Below are positions 28,820 through 38,918 of a DNA stretch of 64,000 nt, in pieces. This DNA is from Paenibacillus sp. N3.4 (GTDB taxonomy: Bacteria > Bacillota > Bacilli > Paenibacillales > NBRC-103111). The position numbers and the translations under genes are program-made. The notes beneath the pieces are model-generated. The model ran no database searches. It was not told the origin of the DNA and was given only the letters and a program-made list of their open reading frames with translations. The number at the start of each line of letters is the position of its first letter. Within the stretch, counting starts at the first letter, position 1. The stretch is from assembly GCF_008017805.1 (NCBI RefSeq), contig NZ_VRTT01000012.1:58324-122323 (forward strand), written 5' to 3'.

Positions 28820-30861
28820 ATGTACTTGGAAGTGTTTATTATTGTGCTTATTTCACTTGTCTTAATCGGTGTCTCGAACGTTGTTAACAGATTTGTCCCC
28901 TTCATTCCGGTGCCACTCATTCAGATTGCATTAGGGGCTTGCCTTGCCCTCGTTCCATTAGGCATTCATCTGGAGCTAGAGCCAGAGTTATTTTTCATCT
29001 TATTCATCGCTCCACTGCTGTATAACGATGGTAAACATACATCCCGCAACGAGCTATGGAGGCTAAGAGCGCCTATTTTATTATTGGCGGTTGGTCTTGT
29101 ATTCGTGACAGTATGTGTCGTTGGCTACACGATTCATTGGATGATTCCGTCTATTTCGCTTCCTGCCGCCTTTGGGCTTGCAGCTATCTTGTCTCCAACC
29201 GATGCAGTGGCCGTAAGCGCGTTAGCAGGCAGAATTCATTTGCCAAAAAGCTTAATGCGACTGCTGGAAGGAGAAGCTCTGATGAATGACGCATCGGGGC
29301 TGGTTGCTTTTAAGTTCGCCATGGCTGCCGCGGTCACGGGTGTGTTCTCGCTGCCTAAGGCAAGCTTCAGCTTCATCGTCATAGCAGTCGGAGGGCTTCT
29401 GGTCGGAGCGATGCTGGCCTTTATCATTGCCGGGATTCGTCACCTTCTGCGCCGAGCGGGTCTCGAAGATGAGACGATGCATATGCTCCTGCAAATTTTG
29501 ACACCTTTTCTGTTGTATATCATTGCGGAGAAGTTGGGGGTGTCGGGAATCTTAGCCGCTGTAGCTGGAGGACTTGTGCACGCTTTTGAAAACGAGCGGA
29601 TGGACTATGCGATGCCTAATCTGAAAACTGTATCGAATAATACTTGGTCGGTCATCCTGTTTATTTTAAATGGATTGGTTTTTGTCATTCTGGGACTGCA
29701 GATTCCGAAAGTATCGCAAGTTATTCTGGATGACCCCTTATTTAACAATTATAGGGTTATTGGCTACGCCCTTATCATTTTTGTCCTGCTGCTCGTCCTT
29801 CGCTTTTTATGGACACTGATGTTTGCCAGAAGTGGGCAATGGCTCGGCAAAAAGAGCCAAGATGTGCCAAGTATCAAAATTCTCGTTCTCACCTCCGTAT
29901 CAGGTGTTCGCGGTGCGGTCACGCTGGCCGGTGCTTTCTCGATTCCGCTGTTTTTGCAAAGCGGGGATCTTTTTCCGCAAAGAGATTTGATCATCTTCTT
30001 GGCTGCTCTCGTTATTCTATTATCCTTGCTTACGGCAAGCATCGTTCTGCCGCTTTTGGCAAAAAAGAAAAATACAGATGATAAGGATGAAATAGAGCGT
30101 ATGGAGCGTGAATGGCAAGTCCGAATTATGAGTTCGGCGATTCGAGCGCTTCATCAGAAGAGCAATGAGGAGAATGAAGCAGCGGTTGATTCGGTTATTG
30201 GTGATTACAGAAGGTTAATGCAGCAATTGGAGCTGAAAGACAACAACGTGAGACGTTTGCCGCGTTCACGCGAGGAAGAGGCGGGGATGCGCATTCTGGC
30301 GCTGGGGATCGAACGCAAATATGTCCGAGATCGTTTGGAATCAGGGCAAATCAATAATCAAACTGCTGATTATTATTTCAAATGCTGGAGCAGGTTGAAC
30401 TGATTTTGGCTAATAAACTTGATCTCGGAAAAGTTGTGGTAAAAACCCTCTGGCGCCGACTAAAGATGCATCTGTTTTCCAATGGGACGAATACCATGGC
30501 ACGATTCTCGGAACAGGATATTACGGAATTACGAAATTTGAAAATACAATGCAGTCATGCCGTTGTAGAAGAGCTTACGAAGCGATGCTCCCCTAAAGGT
30601 GATGCCGCTACAGAGGGTGTCATTTCCTATTATGATCAAATGCTGGACAGGCTGAGGAAATTTAAATTAGTCACAAAGCGTCGGGATCCTAACTTCGACG
30701 AAAGCCGAAGAGAGCTTCATTGGGTAGCGGTGCAAGCAGAAAGAGAAGCTGTTCAAGGCTTGTATGAGCAGGGCGAAATCTCACGGGAAGCCGCCTCTCG
30801 CTTCCGAGCCAATATCCGCAACAGGGAAGCAACCTTGTATGAGCAGGATGAAATTGGTTAA
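28820..30861 (+). CDS. Na+(K+)/H+ antiporter, CPA1 family, frameshift near C-terminus
   Basis: Membrane antiporter exchanging Na+ or K+ for H+. The 527-residue first frame holds the 12-span transport domain with the conserved motifs LSPTDAVAVSAL (about 123-134) and GEALMNDASGLVAFKF (about 150-165, catalytic ND pair) and SGVRGAVTLAGAFSIP. The C-terminal soluble domain is cut: frame one ends YYFKCWSRLN at 30403, while 30382-30861 continues as MLEQVELILANKL. One A lost from AAA at 30380-30382 explains it; joined length is about 680 residues, like B. subtilis NhaK. Start ATG follows GAGGGG. Confidence 0.9.
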
Positions 30862-30893
30862 TTAGGGGGGACTCACGTCCTCCCAGTTGACTT

Positions 30894-31259
30894 GTGCTGA
30901 AAGCAATGGACTTCGCGTCTCGCCCTCGCCGCGGTGCCGATGAATCACGTACACGTGTAGAGTGGATTGTTGAGAAAATTAACGGCAGGGTGCCGCTAAT
31001 GAATGTAGGTTCGATCCGAACTCCTGATGACGCGCTCAAGGCTCTGCAACCAGGAGTACCTCTTATTGCGATCGGTCGTGAATTGATTATGGAACCGGAC
31101 TGGGTACAAAAAGTAACGGATAATCGTCTATCCGACATTCAAACCGTACTTACCAAACAGTCTCAGCAGGCTTTGGTTGTTCCAGATGGTCTGTGGAACA
31201 TCATTTTGCATACACCAGGCTGGTTTCCGTTTGCAGAGGAAGCTGCTGAGAAGCAATAA
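30894..31259 (+). pseudogene. C-terminal fragment of an ene-reductase (Old Yellow Enzyme family)
   Basis: About 120 residues matching only the last third of FMN-dependent NADH:flavin oxidoreductases such as NamA: the region around PRRGADESRTRVEW, INGRVPLMNVGSI with the FMN-phosphate loop, and GRELIMEPDWV. The first 240 or so residues, with most FMN and substrate contacts, are missing, and a stop lies directly upstream in frame, next to the antiporter gene. It is a deletion remnant; the GTG at 30894 is probably not a real start. Confidence 0.75.
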
Positions 31260-31298
31260 GTCGACTTTGTTTCATTACGCAGTTCTTATTCATTTGCG

Positions 31299-31327
31299 TT
31301 GTACTCTTATAGGCTTAAGAATATAAT
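31299..31327 (+). promoter_or_regulatory. Sigma-A-type promoter of the OhrR-like gene
   Basis: -35 TTGTAC (31299-31304), exact 17-bp spacer, perfect -10 TATAAT (31322-31327), 34 bp before the start codon. Confidence 0.75.
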
Positions 31328-31360
31328 AGAAACAAATGTAAAATACAAAGCGAGGTAAGC

Positions 31361-31852
31361 ATGGAACCGAAGGATGCGCTTAAATTAGAAAATCAAATCT
31401 GCTTCGCCGTCTATGCTTGCTCACGTGAGATGACCAAATTGTATCGGCCTATTCTTGAACAAATCGGCCTCACCTATACGCAGTATGTGACCATGCTTGC
31501 GCTGTGGGAAAAGGATAGCGTGACGGTGACCGAGATCGGAAATCGGCTTTACTTGGATTCAGGCACCTTAACACCGCTGCTAAAAAAGCTGGAGAGCATG
31601 GCGTTATTAACACGTACGCGAGATCGAAGCGATGAACGCAGTGTGGTCATTACATTAACCGATAAGGGTAGAGCTTTGCGCGAGACGGCGCAAGATATCC
31701 CGAATCAATTGTCCAATCAGGTAGATATGGATCCTGAAGAGGCTGTCAAACTCCGTGAACAAGTCATGGAGCTGCTGCACAAGGTTCAGCAATGTTCGGA
31801 GTCTACAAGCACTTCGAGTGTAACCAACACGACTAGCGCGAACTCAAAGTAG
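31361..31852 (+). CDS. ohrR: MarR-family regulator, OhrR type
   Basis: 163 residues. The N-terminus LENQICFAVYACSREMTKLYRP matches OhrR, whose reactive Cys senses organic hydroperoxides; Cys14 is in the sensor position and the paired Tyr in TYTQYV is present. Winged helix: VTEIGNRLYLDSGTLTPLLKKLE and the wing RDRSDERSV. A Ser/Thr-rich tail of about 20 residues is unusual. An ohr peroxiredoxin gene, the normal partner, is not next to it; an aldo/keto reductase follows 20 bp downstream, so the reductase may be in its regulon. Confidence 0.85.
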   Translation: MEPKDALKLENQICFAVYACSREMTKLYRPILEQIGLTYTQYVTMLALWEKDSVTVTEIGNRLYLDSGTLTPLLKKLESMALLTRTRDRSDERSVVITLTDKGRALRETAQDIPNQLSNQVDMDPEEAVKLREQVMELLHKVQQCSESTSTSSVTNTTSANSK

Positions 31853-31872
31853 AGGGAGAATGATGGATATTC

Positions 31873-32862
31873 ATGGATGGTAAACCTGTTCTACGCAAGC
31901 TGGGCAGCTCTAATTTGCAGCTTACGCCACTTGGACTTGGTTGCTGGCAATTCAGTAACGGACAAGGAATGGTTGGGAAGTTTTGGCCTGTTTTGGGAAA
32001 GGATGATGTGCTGCGCATCGTTCAAACCAGCTTGAAGGGCGGAATCAACTGGTTCGATACGGCTGAGGTCTATGGCAAAGGCCAATCGGAGCAAATGCTT
32101 GCGGCTGCGCTTCGCGAATCGGGTTCATTGGCGGATGGATCACATATTGCAACGAAGTGGTGGCCGGTTTTCCGCACAGCAAGCAGCATTGCAGGCACGA
32201 TTGAAGAACGAATTCGCTTGCTCGAGAATCGGACGATTCATTTGCATCAGGTTCATCAACCCTACTCCTTCTCCTCCGTTGCTAGCCAAATGACGGCGAT
32301 GGCCCAGCTTGTGAAGCAAGGGAAAATCCAGAACGTAGGCGTTAGCAATTTTTCAGCTGCAAAAATGCGTGAAGCAGACCGCGTCCTGCGGGAACATGGT
32401 CTTCGACTCATTTCCAACCAAGTAAAATATAGCTTGTTGGATCGCCGCATCGAGCACAATGGTATTCTGGAAACTGCCAAAGAGCTTGGTATTGCGATTA
32501 TTGCCTACTCCCCATTGGAGCAAGGAATATTGAGCGGTAAGTTTCATAAGAATCCTGACTTGATCAAAGCGATTACCGGACCTCGCAAATGGGCGTCAGC
32601 CTTCCGTGCTTCCGGACTACAGAAGTCGAAGCCGCTGATCGACCAGCTTGAAGCGCTGGCGTACACCTACGATTCATCGCCGACTCAAATTGCGCTGAAT
32701 TACCTCATTCATGCTCATGGAGAAACCGTATTCGCGATTCCGGGCGCATCCAAAGTTCATCATGCTGAGGAAAACGTCAAGGCGATGCAGTTTACGCTGA
32801 CCGAAGACGAGATCCAAAGTCTCAGCGACGTTTCTAATCGCGTTTTGAATTTGAATACATAG
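31873..32862 (+). CDS. Aldo/keto reductase
   Basis: NADPH-dependent carbonyl reductase, 329 residues, TIM barrel. Catalytic tetrad visible: Asp and Tyr in FDTAEVYGKGQSE, Lys in ATKWW and His in HQVHQPY; cofactor-binding IPGASKVHHAEENVKA near the C-terminus. Two upstream ATGs (31861, 31864) run into a stop, so the start is at 31873. It lies 20 bp after the OhrR-like gene and is probably co-transcribed, fitting a role against reactive aldehydes. Terminator at 32899. Confidence 0.92.
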   Translation: MDGKPVLRKLGSSNLQLTPLGLGCWQFSNGQGMVGKFWPVLGKDDVLRIVQTSLKGGINWFDTAEVYGKGQSEQMLAAALRESGSLADGSHIATKWWPVFRTASSIAGTIEERIRLLENRTIHLHQVHQPYSFSSVASQMTAMAQLVKQGKIQNVGVSNFSAAKMREADRVLREHGLRLISNQVKYSLLDRRIEHNGILETAKELGIAIIAYSPLEQGILSGKFHKNPDLIKAITGPRKWASAFRASGLQKSKPLIDQLEALAYTYDSSPTQIALNYLIHAHGETVFAIPGASKVHHAEENVKAMQFTLTEDEIQSLSDVSNRVLNLNT

Positions 32863-32898
32863 ACGTCGATTCAAGGGAAAACCCAAAGGAAAACTCAT

Positions 32899-32940
32899 AA
32901 AAGCTACAGCTCACTTTATAAGTGGGCTTGTAGGCTTTTA
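32899..32940 (+). terminator. Terminator after the aldo/keto reductase gene
   Basis: Long hairpin: AAAAGCTACAGCTCACTT pairs with AAGTGGGCTTGTAGGCTTTT with few mismatches; usable in both directions. Confidence 0.75.
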
Positions 32941-33049
32941 TGGGTTTTGTGCTTAGGTAAGCGTTTATATGTTGGATTAGCCTTTTTAAGATGACATTTT
33001 TTCGATGTACGTGGTCATGGCTCGTTACTTTTTTCATGGAGAATCTCCG

Positions 33050-33360
33050 GGTGTCGAAAAAATCTCGGCTGTCTGAGATTTTCCTGTTTATGATGCAGGG
33101 AGAGGGTCAGCTTTGAGCGTTTTATCCAACGCCAAAAGTGGTTTGGGCGTCGTTTGAGAGCCTCCTTTTTTGACGGGCACGCCTTACGAACTCAGCGAGC
33201 CTTATTTGATCAAAAAACAAACAGTTATCGTTTTAACGAACTCCAGACGCGCTATTGCAAGTAAAAGTGCATTAATTCACTCATCATTCACTCCATAACG
33301 TCGCTCCAGTTCGTTAGATGATTGGAGAAGCTAATTTCCCCTTAATAAGCACCATACGGT
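33050..33360. repeat. Gene-free region with Paenibacillus-type intergenic repeat
   Basis: No gene between 32863 and 33435. It contains an inverted repeat: AACGAACTCCAGACGCGCTA (from about 33236) and a mirror copy CGCTCCAGTTCGTTAG ending about 33317, and a small stem AAAATCTC/GAGATTTT (33058-33083). The AACGAAC-N-CAG-CGC core resembles the repeats at 58448 and 58495. Confidence 0.5.
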
Positions 33361-33435
33361 TCGTTAACGTAGACAACACAAGGAAGGAGTTGCTTCATTG
33401 TTCGAATGGCTCCTGTTGTGCGTAGGTTTTTCTTG

Positions 33436-34320
33436 TTAGGTAACTTGGCGGCCATGTTCCGTTTTTCGGTAATCCTTCGGCACGATCCCTTTGCTTTCAC
33501 GGAAAATACGGGAAAATGTCTTGTAAGAGCCATAACCGACTTCGAGGGCTATCTCCGTTACACTCATTTCTGTGGAAACCAGCAAGCTGCAAGCATGGCG
33601 CAATCGCAGGTCATGAAGGAAATGGACGAACGTTTGTCCAGTCGTTTGTTTAATAACTTCACTAATGCGGGACATGCTCATTTTGAACCGCGAAGCAAGA
33701 TCAGATAAGGCAAGATCCTCCTGATAATTGCGGTGAATATAGTGAATGATGGGCCATACGGAGGAGCTTGCTTTGGTTAAAGAAAGCGGGGACATATCCG
33801 TATGATGTTCAGCATTCTTCCAACGATTACGGTCGAAACGAATGAGGACCTCCTTTAATTTGGACTTTAGCAGTGTCTGTCTAAAGCGTTCGTCGCCGTA
33901 ATATTCTTTGTACATATCTTCTATGAGAGCATTCATTTGCTCCTGCTCCTGCCCCTTCAATTGGACAAAAGCCGGCATAGCGTTCATATCGTTAAAAAGC
34001 TCTGATAGTCCCTGACCGTTTCCTGTTTCCATCAGTAGATCCATACTAAACATACAGTTATATAAGACAAGCGTTTGTCCGGGATCGGTAAAAATCTCAT
34101 GTACCTGATAGGGAAGAACGAAGGTGAAGGTACCGGTCGCCATTGGATGTTTAACATCATTAATGTTTTCCGACCCATGTCCTTCAATGACATAGGAAAA
34201 CTCTAAGAAATCGTGACGATGTGCGCGAAAACCATGCTCCAGATTATTCCTGCTGAGATGGAAAGGAAAAGAGGAGTGCATATTTGGATACGTTTTCAGA
34301 TAATCGGGAAAGTATGTCAT
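33436..34320 (-). CDS. AraC-family transcriptional regulator
   Basis: About 294 residues; start chosen at MTYFPDYL because GGAG lies ten bases before it (a longer frame begins at 34386). N-terminal cupin-like sugar-sensing domain (about 25-150, with FRAHRHDFLEFSYVIEG and LPYQVHEI), C-terminal double helix-turn-helix (about 190-290: LALSDLASRFKMS and VTEIALEVGYGSYKTFSRIFRE). Divergent from the Gfo/Idh oxidoreductase gene and probably controls it together with the isomerase gene. Confidence 0.92.
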   Translation of the reverse strand: MTYFPDYLKTYPNMHSSFPFHLSRNNLEHGFRAHRHDFLEFSYVIEGHGSENINDVKHPMATGTFTFVLPYQVHEIFTDPGQTLVLYNCMFSMDLLMETGNGQGLSELFNDMNAMPAFVQLKGQEQEQMNALIEDMYKEYYGDERFRQTLLKSKLKEVLIRFDRNRWKNAEHHTDMSPLSLTKASSSVWPIIHYIHRNYQEDLALSDLASRFKMSMSRISEVIKQTTGQTFVHFLHDLRLRHACSLLVSTEMSVTEIALEVGYGSYKTFSRIFRESKGIVPKDYRKTEHGRQVT

Positions 34321-34442
34321 AATGGCTAGGCTCCTTCGAAAAAATGGGACGTTTTCCGAAATATACGGTACGACTTCTTGTGGCATTTATTTTACCATAA
34401 AAGCAGGTCGAACAGGATGTACACTTGAGGAGGAACCCAACC

Positions 34443-35519
34443 GTGGGAAGCACTAATAAAATTAAAATAGGAATCATTGGAGCAGGTAATATTGGTGGCG
34501 TTCATATTGGTGAATTTTCAAAATTGGCAAATTTATGTGAGATTACGACGATTACCGATGCTTACCTGCCGCTTGCTGAAGCGCGAGCGCAAGAACATGG
34601 GATTGGCCACGTAGCTGCTAATCCAGAAGAACTGATTCAAAGCGCGAATGTGGATGCTGTCATTATCGGTGTACCGAATCAATATCATGCTTCGCTTGCC
34701 GTGCAAGCAATTGAAGCGGGCAAGCATGTGCTGATTGAGAAGCCAATGGGCATTAACGCGGATGCTGCCAAACAAATTCTGAAGGCCAGCGAAGCATCAG
34801 ATAAAGTGGTGATGATCGGTCACCAAATGCGTTGGGAAGCTATTCCACAGCTGATCAAAGAGCAGGTCGAAGCCGGCGAGTTAGGTAAGATTTATACAGC
34901 CAAAGCCGGGTGGTTCCGCCGTAAAGGGATTCCAGGTTGGGGAACTTGGTTTACGAAGATGAATGAATCCGGCGGGGGTCCGTTAATTGATATTGGTGTG
35001 CATATGCTTGATCTCGCGCTCTATTTAATGGGCAATCCGAAGCCTGTCTCCGTTTTTGGAGCGACTTATGCAGAATTCGGCCCGCGCAAGAAAGGAATCG
35101 GAACCTGGGGGACGCCGAATTGGAACGGTACTTATGATGTTGAAGATTTAGCTACTGCACTAATCCGTATGGAAGACGGCAGCACATTGACGTTGGAAGT
35201 GAGCTGGGCCGTTCACATGGACACGGATAATACGCCATTCATCCATCTTATGGGCTCTGAGGGCGGCGCAAGTTACAAAGGCGCTAAAGGTAAGCTGCTG
35301 ACAGAGAAATTCAATCGCGCGATTGAGACTGATCTTGCAAAGCCTGAGCATGATGAAGGGGAGCGGCTGCGCTTAAGTCTTCACTTCCTGGATTGTATTC
35401 GCGAAGGCAAACAGCCGATTACGTCCGCTTTATCCGGATTCACCAACAATTTAATACTGGATGCTATTTATGAATCATCACGTACGGGTAATGAAGTGAA
35501 ATTGAACTGGGACCTATAA
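34443..35519 (+). CDS. Gfo/Idh/MocA-family NAD(P)-dependent oxidoreductase
   Basis: 358 residues from the GTG start, which has GAGGAGG eight bases upstream (an earlier TTG is less likely). N-terminal Rossmann fold with IGIIGAGNIGGVHI (about 8-21) and the family motif EKPMGIN (about 100), C-terminal alpha/beta domain with GGGPLIDIGVHMLDLALYLM. Family members oxidise sugars or inositol. It is followed 15 bp on by a xylose-isomerase-like TIM barrel gene, a common pair in inositol or sugar-acid use. Substrate unknown. Confidence 0.92.
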   Translation: MGSTNKIKIGIIGAGNIGGVHIGEFSKLANLCEITTITDAYLPLAEARAQEHGIGHVAANPEELIQSANVDAVIIGVPNQYHASLAVQAIEAGKHVLIEKPMGINADAAKQILKASEASDKVVMIGHQMRWEAIPQLIKEQVEAGELGKIYTAKAGWFRRKGIPGWGTWFTKMNESGGGPLIDIGVHMLDLALYLMGNPKPVSVFGATYAEFGPRKKGIGTWGTPNWNGTYDVEDLATALIRMEDGSTLTLEVSWAVHMDTDNTPFIHLMGSEGGASYKGAKGKLLTEKFNRAIETDLAKPEHDEGERLRLSLHFLDCIREGKQPITSALSGFTNNLILDAIYESSRTGNEVKLNWDL

Positions 35520-35534
35520 ATTGGAGGAGTAACG

Positions 35535-36371
35535 ATGCTTAGAGGATTATCGGGAGCAGGACTTGGCAAGCTGGAGAGTCAAGAGCAATTGATTGAGTTA
35601 GCCGCCCAATACGGCTTCCAAGCTGTGGATATAGATGCACTTTCCCTTGTGGAAACTCATGGTATCGAAGGAGCGCGTCAACTGCTTGCCCAGCATAATA
35701 TCATAATTGGTTCTATCAGTCTGCCAGTGGAATGGCGCACTACGGAGGAGGCTTACCGTGATGGGTTAGTGAAACTGGCGCAGTCCGCGGAGGCTGCCGC
35801 CGCTCTTGGAGTCACGAGCTGCTGTACGTACGTGCTTCCTTCAACAGACTTGAATGCAGCGCATTTCATGGCTTTAGCAACACGAAGACTTCGTATATGT
35901 GCTCAAATTCTAGGCGCATACGGCATCCGACTCGGGCTGGAGTTCGTAGGTCCACATCATTTGCGCACACATTGGAAGCATCCTTTTATCTGGACCCTGG
36001 AGGAAACGCTGGATTGGATCGATGCCATAGGTGAGAGCAACGTTGGCTTGCTGTTCGATTCGTATCACTGGTACACGAATGGTTTAACAGTAGCAGATAT
36101 CGACAAGCTGCGCGTTGATCAGATCGTTCATGTTCATATCAATGACGCACCGGATGTGCCGCTAGAAGATGTGTTGGATAACGGGCGCCTTTATCCAGGC
36201 GAAGGCGTAATCGACTTGGCAGGATTCTTGCAAGGCTTGCAGCGGATCGGCTATAGCGGTGCTGTATCCCAGGAAATTTTGACGGCTGAGCCACCGACAG
36301 AATCACCGGAACGCTTAGCGCAGCGATCAAAAGTGGGTTTTGACAAAGTATACGCAGCAGCGGGTATTTAG
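35535..36371 (+). CDS. Sugar phosphate isomerase/epimerase (xylose-isomerase-like TIM barrel)
   Basis: 278 residues, AP-endonuclease-2 fold related to IolE/IolI. Metal-binding residues on strands: Glu in GLEFVGPHH, Asp-His in LLFDSYHWY, His in VHVHINDAP and Glu in VSQEIL. Start after GGAGGAG. Probably works on the keto product of the dehydrogenase before it. Terminated by the hairpin at 36384. Confidence 0.9.
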   Translation: MLRGLSGAGLGKLESQEQLIELAAQYGFQAVDIDALSLVETHGIEGARQLLAQHNIIIGSISLPVEWRTTEEAYRDGLVKLAQSAEAAAALGVTSCCTYVLPSTDLNAAHFMALATRRLRICAQILGAYGIRLGLEFVGPHHLRTHWKHPFIWTLEETLDWIDAIGESNVGLLFDSYHWYTNGLTVADIDKLRVDQIVHVHINDAPDVPLEDVLDNGRLYPGEGVIDLAGFLQGLQRIGYSGAVSQEILTAEPPTESPERLAQRSKVGFDKVYAAAGI

Positions 36372-36383
36372 GCTACATAAGCA

Positions 36384-36418
36384 GGGCCCGAGGACATTAT
36401 TGTTCTCGGGCCTTTTTT
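36384..36418 (+). terminator. Rho-independent terminator
   Basis: Stem GGCCCGAG / CTCGGGCC, 12-base loop, then six T. Ends the dehydrogenase-isomerase operon. Confidence 0.92.
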
Positions 36419-36444
36419 GCCTACATCACCATGAATCACTTGTC

Positions 36445-38763
36445 TTAAGATCCCGAAGAACCTTCTTTCTGCTTATCCCGGTACTGGCCCGGAGTCAGTC
36501 CTTCCTGCTTGCGGAAGGAACGAATGAAGTTCTGCGAGTTATTGTACCGCAGCTTGGATGAGATGTCCTTGATCGGCATATCGGATTCGGAGAGCCATTT
36601 TTTGGCCATATTGAACCGATAGGTCGATAAGTATTCACTAAACGAGCAATTCGTTTCTTTGCGGAAAATACTGCTTAAATAATTGGCGTTATAATGCAGT
36701 TGGGAGGCGCATTCTTCCAATGTAAGGTCCGTGTCGTAATATCGCTGTACGAGATCGATGATTTTCTCCGAAATGTTATGATACTGGGCATCTTGACGAT
36801 CACGGTAAATACGGATCAAAGGATGGATGACTTCCGTCCAGAACCAGTCCTCGATTTCAGCTGTGACATGCAGATTCAGGAGTTCCTCAAATAGAGACCC
36901 TTTGTTTGGATGAATCTGATTCAAACTAATGCCGGACTCCTGCATAACAATAAGCAGGTTGTTTAATAGTCGCGCAAGCGGAATCTGATACTCCTGTGGC
37001 GTGAGCTGCGCGTTGAAGACAGCTTGCAGCAACTGCTTGAGCAGTTCTTTGGATTTATCCTTTTCGGCTAGTTTAACGGCATCAATAAGTTCATGCTCTA
37101 TCGGCTTCGGATAGTTTAAGTTCAAATAATGTTTGCCGGAGTTAATGTTTTCATATTGAATAATGATGCCTTCGCCTAATTTAATGCGATGCTTCAAAGC
37201 CTCCAGTCCTTCTCGATAGGCAATGGACATCTGGGTGAACGCTTGAATGGGAAGGCTCATCCCAATACTGACTTGCAGGTTCAAATAGCTGAGAATATGC
37301 TGCTGCATCTGCTCCGTCAACGCATATACCGTATTGCGGAATGCGGCAGGCTCGCAGTCAGGACTTCCAATCAGCGTGACAACCGTTTGATCAATGATGA
37401 TGGGTGAGAGTCTCTGATGCGAAGAAATCAGCTCCTCGATCATGTTATGCACAGCAAAAAGCAGCAGCTCTATATCTCGTCGTTCGTAACGGGTATTGTC
37501 GATGGAGTCGATTTGCAGGGTAATGACGGACATCATTTTCCACTCTTCGATTTGTGTACCATAGCCGAATTGCGTCAATTTCTCTACAAGTTCGCTTTGC
37601 TTAACATGCCCTTGATAAGCCTTGATCAAGAAGAAGGTGCGCACTTGTCCGATATGCTGCCTGACTTCTTTCTCCAACTGAGATTTGGATTCGAACAACG
37701 TATGGACATGTTCGCCGATGAGTTGAAACTCGTTGGCTTTCCGCTTCTGATTCACCGTTACAAGCCCTCCGATTTGGTTCAACAGGAGTTGGATCGGCGA
37801 ATACATTTTGCGTGAAATGAGCCAAGCAAGGAGCATAGACAAGAGCAGCATAAATACACATATATAGATTGTGAATGTACCGATTTTGCTCGATTCTTTC
37901 GTTAAGCTTTCGATCGAAGTCAAAGATAAGTAGGTCCAGCCATTTAAATTCGAGCGCAGGAAACTAACTGAATAGGGTTTATCATAGATGTCCGCAGAGA
38001 ATTGCCCCATCGGTGCTGCCAACTGCTTGAGATCCTGTAAGCCAGCATCGGTGAGCGGTTGTCCGATTAGGCTTGAATTGGGGTGCATGAGAATCCGCTG
38101 CTGTTCATCGATGATTAATATATCGTCTAGATTCTTAGTCTCGCTTTGAATCAAATCCTGCAAGCTGCAGGTAGGAATATTAGCTAAAGCCATGCCGTAT
38201 TTTTCCAGACCGGTGGTCGGAAGCTTTTTGACCAGCGAGATGCTGTATTCACAGGCTATACCTCGCGAATTCTCTTCCGTGTAGAACCACTTGGAGGGAG
38301 TCAGGGTCCATGTACTATTATCTTGTGTATTCATCAGCTCAGTCAGCTTGTCGTAAAACGGATAGCTGTTATAGCGATAAAGACCGGAATTTTTGATCAA
38401 CCAATTTTCTCGGGCGTTAATCAGGATGACGTCTTCAAGCTTGGTATCGAAAGATTGCATATAGCGAATTTCGCTGCGCAGGTCATCATACATCATGAAA
38501 TCGGTTACAGTTAAAGGCATATCCATCGCTTTTTTGAGCACGGTCGAGTTGATGACCTGGTTGAGCGTGTGGTTGACAGTTGTTAATTTCTGCTCTACAT
38601 TGGAGTTGATTTGAGTGATCAGCTTCATTTTGCCTTCGTTCACATTTTTTTGTATTTCGTTGGAAGAGGTTACAAAAGCAAAAGCACCGATAAAAATAAC
38701 CGGAAGCGTGCTAAGCAAGAACCCGAATATTGTCATTTTGCTAAGAAAACTTAAAGAACGCAT
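36445..38763 (-). CDS. Membrane-anchored AraC-family regulator (YesN/cache type)
   Basis: About 772 residues from MRSLSFLSK, with AAGGTG upstream; a longer frame to 38850 has no good start. Layout: first membrane span (about 12-33), extracellular double-cache-like sensor (about 35-285), second span (about 290-310), HAMP-like and coiled segment, a long regulatory region, and a C-terminal AraC DNA-binding domain (about 665-765: LTLEECASQLHYNANYLSSIFRKE and IKDISSKLRYNNSQNFIRSFRKQEG). Proteins of this kind sense an extracellular sugar and control the neighbouring importer. It is divergent from the binding protein gene at 38919, so it is the likely regulator of the 38.9-46.4 kb locus. Confidence 0.92.
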   Translation of the reverse strand: MRSLSFLSKMTIFGFLLSTLPVIFIGAFAFVTSSNEIQKNVNEGKMKLITQINSNVEQKLTTVNHTLNQVINSTVLKKAMDMPLTVTDFMMYDDLRSEIRYMQSFDTKLEDVILINARENWLIKNSGLYRYNSYPFYDKLTELMNTQDNSTWTLTPSKWFYTEENSRGIACEYSISLVKKLPTTGLEKYGMALANIPTCSLQDLIQSETKNLDDILIIDEQQRILMHPNSSLIGQPLTDAGLQDLKQLAAPMGQFSADIYDKPYSVSFLRSNLNGWTYLSLTSIESLTKESSKIGTFTIYICVFMLLLSMLLAWLISRKMYSPIQLLLNQIGGLVTVNQKRKANEFQLIGEHVHTLFESKSQLEKEVRQHIGQVRTFFLIKAYQGHVKQSELVEKLTQFGYGTQIEEWKMMSVITLQIDSIDNTRYERRDIELLLFAVHNMIEELISSHQRLSPIIIDQTVVTLIGSPDCEPAAFRNTVYALTEQMQQHILSYLNLQVSIGMSLPIQAFTQMSIAYREGLEALKHRIKLGEGIIIQYENINSGKHYLNLNYPKPIEHELIDAVKLAEKDKSKELLKQLLQAVFNAQLTPQEYQIPLARLLNNLLIVMQESGISLNQIHPNKGSLFEELLNLHVTAEIEDWFWTEVIHPLIRIYRDRQDAQYHNISEKIIDLVQRYYDTDLTLEECASQLHYNANYLSSIFRKETNCSFSEYLSTYRFNMAKKWLSESDMPIKDISSKLRYNNSQNFIRSFRKQEGLTPGQYRDKQKEGSSGS

Positions 38764-38918
38764 CGCATCCAACACCTTATCTGTCTCTAGGATGGTGATT
38801 CTGACTATCTTTGTATTGTAGTCAAGACTTCGGTTCATAGCAATAATCATCTGTGTGACGGATAATCATTTTATTAGATTATGTCTATAAAACGTTATTA
38901 CTGCAAGGGGGACAGCAT

